Positions 22,414 to 32,344 of a stretch of 64,000 nt of DNA are shown here, piece after piece. The position numbers and the translations under genes were made by a program. Source of the DNA: Craterostigma plantagineum. Lineage: Eukaryota > Streptophyta > Magnoliopsida > Lamiales > Linderniaceae. Position 1 is the stretch's first letter. Each line of letters starts with the position of its first letter. The stretch spans positions 372,001 through 436,000 of the forward strand of contig JAPQWV010000338.1 of NCBI GenBank assembly GCA_027422505.1, given 5' to 3'. The notes beneath the pieces are model-generated. The model saw only the letters and a list, made by a program, of their open reading frames with translations, did no database searches and was not told the origin of the DNA.

Positions 22414-23604
22414 CTACGGTTTACTGCCGGCGTACTTAGATGCGGTGAGGCAAGCCAACGAGGGCAGTATCACCGATTGGGAGATGGACGAAGACTGTCG
22501 GTTCAAGTACATGTTATTGGCATACGGCGCATGCGTCAGAGGCTTTACGTACATGAGGAAAGTCATTTCTATCGACGCGACTTTTTTGAAAGGGAAGTAT
22601 AAGGGTGTCCTGATGATTGCCACTGCCCAAGACGACGATTACCATCAATATCCTGTAGCATGGGGTCTTGCCGACGGGGGGGGAGGGAACAGAGTCATGG
22701 ACGTGGTTTCTCACGAGATTGCGACGTTTTGTCGCGGATAGCGACGATCTTGTAATAATTTCTGATCAAAACAATGGAATCAAGAATGCAGTCCCGATAG
22801 TTTTCCCGAACGCATTTCATTGTTTCTGTGCGTGGCACCTTCAACAAAACGTGAAGACGAAAATGAAGAAGAAATGTGCTTGCCCGATTTTTTGGCGTGT
22901 CACGACTGCCTACACAAAGAGCGAGTCCGACAGTGCTTTTAAGCAGCTTGAAGCAAAGTACAAGGACGTGGAAAAGTATCTTGATGAAGTTCCGAAGGAA
23001 ACGTAGAGGCGAGCATATTGCCCTAGATCAAGATACAACATAATGACGACCAATGGATCGAAGTCTATAAATGCGGCTCTACGTAAGGACAGAGAGCTTC
23101 CAATTATTGGACTGTTGGACTCGATTCATCGACTAACGTCATCATGGTTCAGCAAGCATCGGCAATCTGCGGAGGCTTCCATCGCCGCGGACATGACTAG
23201 GTTTACGCCGAAGGTGGAGTCGATCATACGAGAGCGTTTTGCCAAGTCGCAAAAAATTTCATGCGTCGGAAGTCGGACATCTAACATATAACGTGTTTGG
23301 GCAGCATGTGAACGAGGTGGTCAATTTGGGGCTGCGCAAATGCACGTGCATGATGTTTGACATCGATCGTATCCCATGTCCACATGCGATTGCAGCTTGT
23401 GGTTGCGCCCAAGTTTCAGTGTATTCATTAGTGCACGATTATTATACCTTGGAGATCTGGAGGTTGGCATACGAAGGTACTATACGGCCGGTCACGGATC
23501 GCATTGAAAGTAGTATGGATATGTTGCCGCCTCTTGTTGGTTCACAACGTGGACGACCCCAGAAAAATAGGTTTCCTTCGGTTGGTGAATTTGGTAGGAG
23601 ATAA
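22414..23604 (+). pseudogene. MULE transposase, C-terminal catalytic half, copy A
   Basis: The MULE catalytic domain (PF10551) is clear: RKVISIDATFLKGKYKGVL with the first Asp, DYHQYPVAWGLAD, then IISDQNNGIKNAV and CAWHLQQN. The SWIM zinc finger (CTCMMFDIDRIPCPHAIAA) ends the protein. Three lesions break it: a frameshift at the G-run near 22676, a TAG at 23004-23006 replacing the expected Trp before RRAYCPRSRY, and a frameshift at the A-run near 23253. The same three occur in copy B, so inactivation came before the duplication. The normal role is cut-and-paste mobilisation of MULEs in the nucleus. Confidence 0.9.
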
Positions 23605-23750
23605 GGTTGTAGTGTTTGCTTATATTTGTATTACGTACGTTTATACGTTGCAATTTGTTTTCTGTTATGTTAGGTTTTGATACGTGTGTGTCTGCTTTCT
23701 GTGTTGCGTTGCCATGTTATGCTTCGTTTACGTAACACATTTTAGAAAAA

Positions 23751-24277
23751 GGGTAATTCTATTCACACCCCGTATTTACTAAATACACCCCCCACTAAAA
23801 TAAATACTACTAAATATAGTATGTGTTCAAGTTTAATTAATTCTTTTTTTCTCTCATATTATTGCATTCAATTCATAGAGAAATTTTAACGTAATCAATT
23901 TTATATTAGAATTCAGCAAAATATATAAGTATGGGTTATATTTATACTATCTATAATATTAAAATATTATATTATTTATCTATAAGATTATTCTTATTCA
24001 AATAGGTTAATTATTAGTATTACTGAAATTTAAATAATACTTTTTAAAACAGTAAAAGTGTAGATTAATATAAAAATAAACTATTATTAAGTGAGATGTG
24101 TTAATGAAAAATAAGTTAACTAACACAATTATAATTGGGTATTGTTGATCAATTATTGCATTATATGGTTATAGAAATCGCTCTCCTTGTATGTGAAGTA
24201 TTTAATGTGCTATTGTCATGTTGCACTATATATGTAAAGTATTTAATGTAACGCAAGGGGTGTGAACAGTAGCACCC
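23751..24277. mobile_element. MITE with GGGT...ACCC ends, copy A
   Basis: A 527-bp AT-rich element has partly inverted ends: GGGT(n9)CACACCCC on the left and GGGGTGTG(n9)ACCC on the right. It is flanked by TTTAGAAAA on both sides (23741-23749 and 24278-24286). A 9-bp target duplication suggests a Mutator-type MITE; an 8-bp reading would suggest hAT. It has no coding capacity and is also present in copy B. Confidence 0.65.
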
Positions 24278-24325
24278 TTTAGAAAATTACGATACGAATA
24301 TGGAAATAGAAAACCCTTACGCAAA

Positions 24326-24560
24326 GATGCGCAGGGGTCCGCATCGCGTATGCAGCGAAGCCCGCACGGATGCGCATGAGACCCCTGCGCATCTTTGTGG
24401 TTGTCGCCGGGTCCCCTGCCCATAACGTGAAGGTCCCCTGAGATTAAGGTTTGGGTCCCATGATAGTAACGCGGGGGTCCCATGAGTCTTGCGCGCAGGG
24501 AGGTCGCGTTACGAGCATGGGACCCAAACATTAAAGGCAGGGGACCTGCCGATTACCACA
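24326..24560. repeat. GGGTCCC-rich array with perfect hairpin, right end of MULE
   Basis: It begins with a perfect 14-bp inverted repeat, GATGCGCAGGGGTC (24326-24339) and its complement (24380-24393). About eight GGGTCCC, GGGGTCC or GGGACC words follow at irregular spacing of 15-25 bp up to 24560. The block just left of it (GAAAAC.CTTACGCA) and the hairpin recur in related form at about 32130-32215. It is a candidate subterminal binding array. Confidence 0.7.
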
Positions 24561-24720
24561 CGGTACCCGCACATTAGGGTTAGTCGTGTTCGCTTAATGG
24601 GTGGGACCAATAATTGCTCAATTATTTGTCAAAAGTGACATGTAAGAGCAGTGTCTCTATTTATTGGTCAAAAGTGAGATGTCAGAGCAGTGTCACTATA
24701 CAGTATGTACAGGACAGATG

Positions 24721-25147
24721 ACTTGACATTTTATTCCCGATTTGCTTGAAATGTTGTGAAAATCTAATAATATTAAATTCCTTAATATGATAATAATTAA
24801 TGAAAAATTAAGTGTGCGTTAAAAAAATAAAATAAAATGACCACTCGATGAACAATATCTAACTCCAAGTTTAAAACAAAAAAAATATATTTTACAACAT
24901 GTATTTCAAGCCGTACGATCACTGACGTGAATCTAGTAAGAGAGCACACTGAGAAAACATACTCATGGTTGTGATTTATGTAGGCTGTAACAATCTTATA
25001 AACTGAACGTAATTCTTATGATTTAATCCAATTTTTTTGTTCTGTGCTATTTTATGATGACTTTATATTGTAGTCTACGATAAACAAAGTATAAATACGC
25101 TCAATTAATCGCTTACTTCCATGAATTAACATTGTAAAAATCGCACA
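24721..25147. other. AT-rich non-coding stretch
   Basis: No gene, repeat or element end recognised. It lies between the right end of the MULE and the next GGGTCCC array and is repeated in copy B. Confidence 0.5.
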
Positions 25148-25405
25148 TGAACATAGGGACCCACTTTTTTTGGACAGCGGACCCACTCTTCAAAACAGGG
25201 GACCCGCGCATATTGCATAGTCCCCACACTCAGATGTCCGGGTCGGACGTGGTCCCGTCAAAATTGTCCGCATGTCATTGTCGGGTCCCGACCGGTACCT
25301 TCGAAATGTCGCTTGATTTAAGCAGAAGATCCGCGCGTAAAGGGCAGGGGACCTGTGCGTTATAAGCATGGGTCCAGCGCTTGTATTCAGGGGACCCGCG
25401 CAGGG
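25148..25405. repeat. GGGTCCC-rich array, copy A
   Basis: Words such as GGGACCCACT, GGGGACCCGCGC, CGGGTCCCGACCGG and GGGGACCTGTGCG occur about every 20-30 bp, with both GGGTCCC and GGGACCC orientation. This array faces those at 32155-32340 and 33313-33560 across the LINE and the minus-strand Ulp1-like gene. It may therefore be the left end of the element carrying that gene. Confidence 0.65.
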
Positions 25406-25454
25406 AGCGTTCGTAGATAACACGGAAAAGTTAATATAAAAAAGTTAAGTTATG

Positions 25455-25880
25455 TCAAATCACTGCCAATCGCGTTATTTTCATGTCAACTCACACATCA
25501 TTCTCAGACTGACAAAAAGTTGGAAAACACTGACAAAATCACGTCTCACAATTTCTAAACCCTAAATTGATATCAAACACACGTAAAGTTAATATCAGAC
25601 AACTAAAATTAAAATTAAACAGAGATCACAAACAACACATGAACGTTTAATCAACAACAGAAGAAAACTAGACAGTTGTCAAATCACTTAAAATTCAGTT
25701 CTTTTTATTTTTACGTCAAATCACACATCAGTTTCACTGACAAAAAGTTTGAAAACACAGAAAAACACAATCTTTCACAATTCTAAACCCTAAATTCATA
25801 TCCAACACACGTAAAGTTAATATCAAACAAGTAAAATTAAAATTCAACAGAGAATTCCTCAACACATGAAATTTATACTC
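25455..25880. repeat. Imperfect pair of about 220-bp direct repeats
   Basis: Two neighbouring units begin at TGTCAAATCAC (about 25454 and 25677). They share ACTGACAAAAAGTT, CTAAACCCTAAATT and ACACACGTAAAGTTAATATC in the same order. They are non-coding and lie between the GGGTCCC array and the LINE poly(T), that is, downstream of the minus-strand Ulp1-like gene. Also present in copy B. Confidence 0.75.
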
Positions 25881-25895
25881 AACACAGGAAATTTT

Positions 25896-28800
25896 TTTTT
25901 TTTTTTGGTAACCTGAATGTTTATTTACCACAGTCTCAAATATCAGTTGTTACAACGCTACTCTATACATCCCATATTAAACAGGAAACTCACAAACTCT
26001 ACGGAAAACAAATGAATTAACCGCACTCTTCTTCACACATACAGACTGTAATCTCCCTTTCATTTCCCGCCCTAGTACTTGGTAGAGCTGATGTTCTGAT
26101 CTTGCTTCCTTTCCATTCATCCTCCAGTTTCGTTCAGCCCATATTTGGTAAAGCAGAGCATTGTACACTGCAATTTTAATCTTACACTGCATGTTCCGTG
26201 AAGCCCCCATCTTATCCAGCCATGAACACAGGTCCCCATATGTTATAAGTCGATCTGTACACTGCAGCCAATTCTTCACCAACACTGCTAGTTGTTGGCT
26301 AAATCTGCATTCCAGAAACAGATGTTCCAAAGTCTCTTCGCATATACCACAGAGTTTGCATGTCTGATCTTGGATCTGTATCCCCCACTTCTTTAGTCTA
26401 TCCATCGTGAGAAGGCGCCTATGAAGCAGCAACCACAGCATGAATGAATGGCGAGGGATGCTGTATCTGTTCCAAGTAGCTCTGTAATATGGGAAGATTG
26501 GAGCTATACCTTTCAACCATTCATACCCCGAGGCAGCAGAATACCTACCATCAGCAGCTAGTTTCCACTTCCGTCCATCATACCCCTCTCTAAATCTGTC
26601 TTTCAGGCGATGCAATTTCTTCCAATACCAGCAGGAATCGGTAGCAGGCGTAAATTCCCAGAAGCCAACTCCTTTTATATAAACAGAATTGACCCATTTA
26701 ATCCACAGTGAATCCCCATCTAGTGTGATATCCCAAATTTGCTTCCCCATTAAAGCTTTATTCCATGTCTCACAGTCCCTCAAATTAAGCCCTCCATATT
26801 TTTTTGGTCTACACACCTGCTTCCAATTAAGCAATGGCAGACAGTGCCCATTTTCTGACCTACCCCATAGAAAGTCTCGGCAGACTTTATCCACCTCTTT
26901 TGAGACCGCTGCTGGCAGCATAAAGATCGTACCCCAGTATCCATGAGTGGCCAACAGTATTGAGTTTATCAGACATAACCTCCCGGCATACGAAAGGTGC
27001 CTGGTAGCCCAACATTTTAGCCTCGCTGTTATCTTATCGATCATCAATTGGCAGTCATTTTTGCGCCATTTGGTTGGGGAAATAGGTACCCCTAAGTACC
27101 TCATTGGGTACTGCCAAGGCTGCAATCCCGTGCTCTTTCTGATTTCCTCCTTTACATGGGTTGAGACCCCTGCTAAGAACAGTCGGGACTTATGCGCGTT
27201 TGCTTCCAGGCCAGTGGTATATCTAAATTGCTCGAGCGCCTCAGTTATTACCTTCACAGCTCCAGTTTGACCCTTACAAAAAATCATCAGGTCATCTGCA
27301 AAACACAAGTTTACCAGTTTGACAGATTTACACATAGGGTGAAATCTGAACCGGGGGTTCTTGGAGGCTACTTGCAGCTGCCTTGTCAAGTATTCCATGG
27401 TTATGACAAATAGTAAAGGAGAGATCGGGTCTCCTTGTCTCAACCCTCTGCCACTCTTGATATACCCATCTTGTGTCCCATTAACTGATATGGAGTAGGA
27501 GACAGTTGTAATGCATTCCGTAAGCCAGTTTATGAACTTCCTCGGGAATCTTAGCAGCCCCAACCATTCCTTTAGGAAGCCCCAATCCACTGTATCATAG
27601 GCCTTCTTGATATCTACCTTCATTAGAGCCCGAGCCGAGGCATTACTCCTATTGTATAGCCGAATCAGATCCTGACACAAGAGTATATTGTGCACTATGG
27701 ACCGACTTTCCACGAAGGCACTCTGATTTGCACGAACCAGTTTGGGCAGCAAAGGCTTCAATCTACTACAGAGCATTTTTGAGATGCATTTATAGAGGGA
27801 ATTACAGCATGAGATTGGTCTATAATCCTGTGCTGTTGCTGGGGTTGGAACCTTTGGAATTAAGCATAAAATTGTGCCATTCAGCCGAGGTATCATCCTC
27901 CCTTTCTCGAAAAACTCCATTACAGCTTCAGTGATCTGCTCCCCCACCACATCCCATGCCTTCTGAAAAAACCCACTGCCATAGCCGTCCGGACCAGGGG
28001 CTGAATCCGCATGAATGCTCATCATAGCCTCTTTTACCTCCTTTCTATCAAACGGCTTTATAAGGCCTAACTGGTCTTCCACAGATAATGTATACCCTTC
28101 AGAAACCACCAGAGGGTCTGGCCGCAACTTCACACATTTGTCTTTGGCCAACAAGTTCTGATAATAATCAGCAAAATGCTTATGGATCTCACTACTATCA
28201 GATAAAACAGTACCTTCTGCTGTTTGAATGGTGACCACTCTGTTCCTGTATTGCCTTCTTTTGATCACCGCATGGAAATAGGCTGTGTTTTGGTCTCCCT
28301 CTGCCAGCCATCGGGTTTTAGCTTTCTGTCTCAGAAAACAGTCATTGGCTTTGCTCAGAAATCCAAATTCCTGTCTGATCCGTTGCTCTTTCTCCAACAG
28401 CTCCTTGTTCATAGGGTCCCCATGTAGGGCTAATTGACATTCAGTCAGCAGTTGCCTAGTAGCTTCTGTTTTCGTGTTAATACCTGCAAATAGCGACTTG
28501 TTCAGGGCCCTTAGTGGACCTCTAAGGAGGGCCAGATTCCTGCAGACACCTCTCATGGTTGTCCCTCTTTCCCAATCCCAGTGGCTCTCGATTGTACTCA
28601 AGAAGGTTGGACTAAGACTCCACATATTAAAATATTTGAAAGGCCGCTGCTGCTGCAAACATTGTCCAGGCCTGCTCAACAAAATTGGTGTGTGATCAGA
28701 AATGCCCTCGCTGAGAAATTCGACTGTATAATCAAAGTATTGGTTGATCCATTCCTCATTTGCAAATGCCCAATCGATTTTAGACCAAATCCTTCTCTCA

Positions 28801-28922
28801 TGGCACTGCTTATTAGTCCATGTGTATTTGCACCCACTCGATCTAACCACTTCGAGTTGACAGTGGTAAGTACACTGATTGAATTTTTGAAATTCATCAG
28901 TGGTAAGTACACTGATTATGTA
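25896..28922 (-). mobile_element. 5'-truncated LINE (non-LTR retrotransposon), copy A
   Basis: The element ends in a poly(A) tail read as T12 at 25896-25907. It is flanked by a 15-bp target duplication, AACACAGGAAATTTT, at 25881-25895 and 28923-28937. ORF1 and the first part of the endonuclease are absent, so the insertion was 5'-truncated. At the 5' junction a 20-bp word (CAGTGGTAAGTACACTGATT) occurs twice, about 39 bp apart. It inserted downstream of the minus-strand Ulp1-like gene before the large duplication, because copy B has it at the same site with the same flanks. Confidence 0.92.
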
Positions 28923-28946
28923 AACACAGGAAATTTTAATCAACAA
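25977..28946 (-). CDS. LINE ORF2 protein (endonuclease C-terminus, RT, zinc-binding C-terminus), copy A
   Basis: 989 uninterrupted residues; the first eight codons lie in flanking or junction sequence. The end of the APE-like endonuclease is visible (KIDWAFAN, SDHTPILL). It is followed by the LINE RT with APGPDGYGSGFFQKAWD, IPKV, DYRPISCCNSLYKCISK, LRQGDPISPLLFV and the catalytic FADDLMIF. The zf-RVT-type C-terminal region has a CKLCG..E..EHLFLEC motif. The protein would nick DNA and prime reverse transcription, but without the endonuclease N-terminus and ORF1 this copy is not autonomous. The intact frame indicates a young insertion. Copy B carries two frameshifts. Confidence 0.92.
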   Translation of the reverse strand: MLIKISCVYIISVLTTDEFQKFNQCTYHCQLEVVRSSGCKYTWTNKQCHERRIWSKIDWAFANEEWINQYFDYTVEFLSEGISDHTPILLSRPGQCLQQQRPFKYFNMWSLSPTFLSTIESHWDWERGTTMRGVCRNLALLRGPLRALNKSLFAGINTKTEATRQLLTECQLALHGDPMNKELLEKEQRIRQEFGFLSKANDCFLRQKAKTRWLAEGDQNTAYFHAVIKRRQYRNRVVTIQTAEGTVLSDSSEIHKHFADYYQNLLAKDKCVKLRPDPLVVSEGYTLSVEDQLGLIKPFDRKEVKEAMMSIHADSAPGPDGYGSGFFQKAWDVVGEQITEAVMEFFEKGRMIPRLNGTILCLIPKVPTPATAQDYRPISCCNSLYKCISKMLCSRLKPLLPKLVRANQSAFVESRSIVHNILLCQDLIRLYNRSNASARALMKVDIKKAYDTVDWGFLKEWLGLLRFPRKFINWLTECITTVSYSISVNGTQDGYIKSGRGLRQGDPISPLLFVITMEYLTRQLQVASKNPRFRFHPMCKSVKLVNLCFADDLMIFCKGQTGAVKVITEALEQFRYTTGLEANAHKSRLFLAGVSTHVKEEIRKSTGLQPWQYPMRYLGVPISPTKWRKNDCQLMIDKITARLKCWATRHLSYAGRLCLINSILLATHGYWGTIFMLPAAVSKEVDKVCRDFLWGRSENGHCLPLLNWKQVCRPKKYGGLNLRDCETWNKALMGKQIWDITLDGDSLWIKWVNSVYIKGVGFWEFTPATDSCWYWKKLHRLKDRFREGYDGRKWKLAADGRYSAASGYEWLKGIAPIFPYYRATWNRYSIPRHSFMLWLLLHRRLLTMDRLKKWGIQIQDQTCKLCGICEETLEHLFLECRFSQQLAVLVKNWLQCTDRLITYGDLCSWLDKMGASRNMQCKIKIAVYNALLYQIWAERNWRMNGKEARSEHQLYQVLGREMKGRLQSVCVKKSAVNSFVFRRVCEFPV

Positions 28947-29003
28947 ACAAAATTACTAAAAATTGTCCCAATCTTTATTCAAATAGAACATGCGAGGTAT
29001 TTT

Positions 29004-32000
29004 CTAAACTCCTTCATATGAGTTTGATTGAGCCGGAGGACGTCGTCCTTCTTCATCATAAGTGACATTGTCGCCCGCAACATCGCCACGCCAGCTTCTC
29101 CCCTGAAAATCATATCCAACATGACACTTATTTTGAAACACTGATGACCGATAAATAAAATGCAACATTCATGAGAACTTACTCATTTTGTCTTCTGAAC
29201 TCGCGACACCAACCAGCTGGCCAGCTCTTGCCCTTGTTAGGCATGCGTTTTATCAGTCTCAGCTTCTAGAAAATAGCCGGGATTACGATCCGAAGTTTGT
29301 TGATGTCGTCGGCGATATAGCGCCACTCGAAGCCAGCAGGCGCATCGGAGTCGTAAATCGTGAACTCCTTTTTTGATACATCAACAACGAACAACGCCCA
29401 TCGACCTCGCGTACGCATGGGGATGGCAACTTGGGTTGCAAGATCCCACGACCTGCTCTTCCAATCTTCCTCTTCTCCGCGCACGAATGGGAGCAATCTC
29501 TTGAAGCTTTTCCCACATGGCTTCCCGACTAGGTTTAGCACCCCTCGCTCATCGACGAGCGTCTTAAACCTAGTGGGCATGTACGCGACTGAACTCGCAA
29601 CCGATTTGCTAACTTTCTGCAAGTTGACGATCCCAGCGAGGCATTCATCGACGTGCTGCAATAAAATATAGATCGTTTTTCAACACATTTTGGGTAAAGG
29701 TGACGAAAGGTATTTGGTAATTCATATGTACCATCTCATCGAGTGGAATACCCTCAGTCGCATGGTTCAGGAGCCATCCAGGGTCGTGTTGTTGTAGCTT
29801 TCCGTCGATTTTTGCGCCGGTAATCTTCATGAGTTGCAAAAGAGTACTCTCGACTTGTGGCCAGAGTTTGGTTGCCTTGTACTGGATATGCCGCTCGAAC
29901 GCCGAAAGCTTTGGAGCTTTGACTGTATTGGTCGAGAGGAAATCGGTGAACGGCGTCATGTGGCACCAAGATGGCTTCTTCGTCCGCTCAGGGGTCTTCT
30001 CTCTCACGATGCCTTTTCCTTTGCCGGGCACTTGGTCAGAAGCCGAAGCCTCGGCGTGCGTATCCAACTGATCTTCGTCCTCTGGAGGCTCAGCGTGCGT
30101 CTCCAACTGATCGTCGTCCTCTGGAGGCTCGGTGTGCGTCTCGACCTGAGCGTCCTCCTCCTGAACATCGGCGTACGTCTCGACCTCCCAATGCGCGACC
30201 TCGTGAACCCCGAGACCGTAAGCGCCTATCCACGACGATGGGACCATCTCATCTCTTCTCTCTGCCTCTTCGCCGGTCCATTCCGGTTGGACATAGTCTC
30301 CGTAACGGGAATGCGCCCATTCCGACGGACTGTGACCATCCCATGCCTCCTGGCTCGGACAGCCATCCGGTCCCATGTACGATGTGTTCCATCTCTCATC
30401 GTAATCTATACAAGAAATCCAAAAATAACTAGATATTATTTTTCATGTCCTTAAGTATAAAAACTTACCGTAACCCCGTTCGGCGTGTGTATCGTGCGAT
30501 CCACCTCCAAACTCGCTTGTTTCGACATCTACATCGTAAATAGTAACTTTTCAGTAATCTGCACAACTAATTAAAAAATTAATTATAAAAAACTTACTCT
30601 AACGAGGTTCGGTAGGCGGAGTGCGCGATCCAAACCCAAATCTGCTCGCCAAGGACTGAACCGAGTTCCCCAACTCCCTGAGGTTGTCGCCCCACGATCG
30701 CATTTGGCTCCAATGTTCCTCGTACGCATCCCACCTTCTCTCGTTCGTCGACCAACGTCGACCCTCATCCTCTCGTAACTGTTGGAATTGCGTGTCAAGT
30801 GCGTCGAATCGCCCAAACATGTTGGTGAAGTTTTGATCCACACGACTCGACCAGTCCTCGAAGCGTGCCTCCGAGGCGAAACCATGTCCACTCGATGGAC
30901 CCGCCCCTGGAGTTGCATGAAAGTCGTGCTCGTGCGGCTGTTCGGGGATGTCGTCGTCGCGACGGCTGTGCTTTCTGGTGGACTACCTCAGCTTCGACAT
31001 TCTGCCGGCTATGGCCCTAGCCACGATGGCGGTGTCCCGGGAGCACCTAACCTCCACTCCCTGCAGGAGTAGAAACGTCACACGATCGAATGGCTCGTGT
31101 GATGGCCCAACGTCCAAGACGCTGTCCATATAGTACGCTGCCTCCAGCTCGTCCGCTGACGGCACTATCAACCCTAGTACATGGTGGGACTTGTCAGCGG
31201 CCTCTGCGACGCTCTTCAAAGTCGGGCAATTCCTGCGACCCCACTCCTTCGTCCGCCACCTGAGTAGCCGTGGCGTGAAATCTTCTTCTTTACGCACCGC
31301 ATAGGCCTTTGCAACGCCCGGGATGCACTCATAAGCTAGTATCTGAATACAAATAACACAAAAAATATTACCAATTTACTTATATGTAAAAACAAGGTAT
31401 GCAAAGAAGTTTAATAAGAAATCACCTGAACTGGCTGTACGAACCCACTTATCAGCCACTCCCGTGGGTTCTCCCGTAGATTTTTCTTAACAGCGCGTAT
31501 GACATCCTTGAAAGCCTCGCTGCCCCAAGGATACTGCGAGAAAGCAAACCTGCCTTCAGCGAGGTAAAGGACCCAGGAACTGACGATGGTCCTTCTTGGA
31601 CCTTCGAGGTAGCAACACCGCGGTGGCGAAGTAGACGTCCGCCAACTTGAGCTTCTCGAAGTCGACACGTTCCTCGTCGCCAGCCAACTCCTCCAACGCC
31701 TGCTTGACGTTCGTCAGGCGAATTGTTGATCTAGCGCCAAAATGCCTCCTCGTGAATGCTTCATCGCTTGTCACCGCCGGTGTCGCGGCTGCAAACTTGA
31801 GCCCGGTGATTAGGCAATACTCCGATTTTAAAATTAAAGTGGTTTTTTGCCAACAACCATCCACAGCTCTTCGCGGGTGTGCAGTGCCGTCTGCCTCTGG
31901 ATGAGGTACCACAGCAACTGAATCGAAGGGCGGAAGTCCGGCTCGGCCATGACAAGGCGGCCAAACGGACTCATCGTTAAGGCACTGTCTTATCAGCGGC

Positions 32001-32075
32001 CGCCTTGCCGTATAGCGAGGTCACCGTAGGACGACAATCAGAAACTTCGGCACTTGTGCCCAACTGCTTCTTCAT
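29004..32075 (-). pseudogene. Degenerate DUF1985 + Ulp1-like gene, copy A
   Basis: ATG at 32075 is a plausible start. A DUF1985-like region follows, split over frames (SEYCLITGLKF, IRLTNVKQALEELAGDEER, then RFAFSQYPWGSEAF and EWLISGFVQP). An intron at about 31343-31425 precedes RLLRWRTKEWGRRNCPTLKSVAEAAD. This part is clearly homologous to the plus-strand gene at 17.1 kb. Later exons hold a helical segment (FGRFDALDTQFQQLRED) and an acidic region with three 14-residue repeats of the type DDQLETHAEPPED. A Ulp1-like end follows (GRWALFVVDVSKKEFTIYD). The catalytic His position is Arg, no Cys-Gly motif is seen, and a stop follows VIPAIF. Frameshifts occur near 31990 and 31600. It is best read as a decayed, catalytically dead transposon-borne gene. 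Confidence 0.6.
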
Positions 32076-32154
32076 CACAACCTAATTTATACGTAAAACA
32101 CAGTTTAGCCAATTACTTGGTATGAATATTGAAAATCGAAAACACTTATGCACA

Positions 32155-32340
32155 TATGGGCAGGGGACCGCATCGCATATGCTGACAGTCAAGCACATAT
32201 GCGAATGAGACCCCTGCGCATGAGCAGGGGACCTGTGCGTATTTTCAAGGGACCTGTGTGTGTTTTCACGGGACCTGTGCGTATTTTCACGGGACCCGCC
32301 CATAAGATGATGGACTAGGCATGGGTCCCCTGGCTATAAG
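32155..32340. repeat. GGGACC-rich array with hairpin, copy A
   Basis: An imperfect inverted repeat (GCAGGGGACCGCATCGCATATG and its partner ending in GACCCCTGC) is followed by four units of CA(C/A)GGGACCTGTGCGTATTTT with a step of about 20 bp. It then has GGGACCCGCCC and GGGTCCCC. The hairpin is related to the one at 24326. It lies just upstream of the Ulp1-like gene start. Confidence 0.7.
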
Positions 32341-32344
32341 CGCG

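Larger units (their letters stand above)
19020..24720 (+). mobile_element. Mutator-like element (MULE) with transposase, interrupted
   Basis: The left end around 19040-19120 (TTTTGACCCAATGCTCAATAATTG, with ATTATTGGT and GACTAACCCTA) reappears reverse-complemented at about 24555-24690. This marks degenerate terminal inverted repeats. Just inside each end lies a GGGTCCC-rich array, and between them a MuDR-type transposase. The exact termini and a 9-bp target duplication could not be fixed. The element is interrupted by retroelement-derived sequence (20827-22413) and contains a MITE (23751-24277). Only its right-hand 3.8 kb was included in the large duplication. Confidence 0.65.

Noticed and set aside
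27192..27413. Plus-strand ORFs inside the LINE
   Set aside because: They are antisense shadows of ORF2, whose RT motifs are clear on the minus strand.
29834..30454. Long plus-strand ORFs (206 and 153 residues) opposite the Ulp1-like gene
   Set aside because: They are antisense shadows of the acidic, repetitive coding region on the minus strand.
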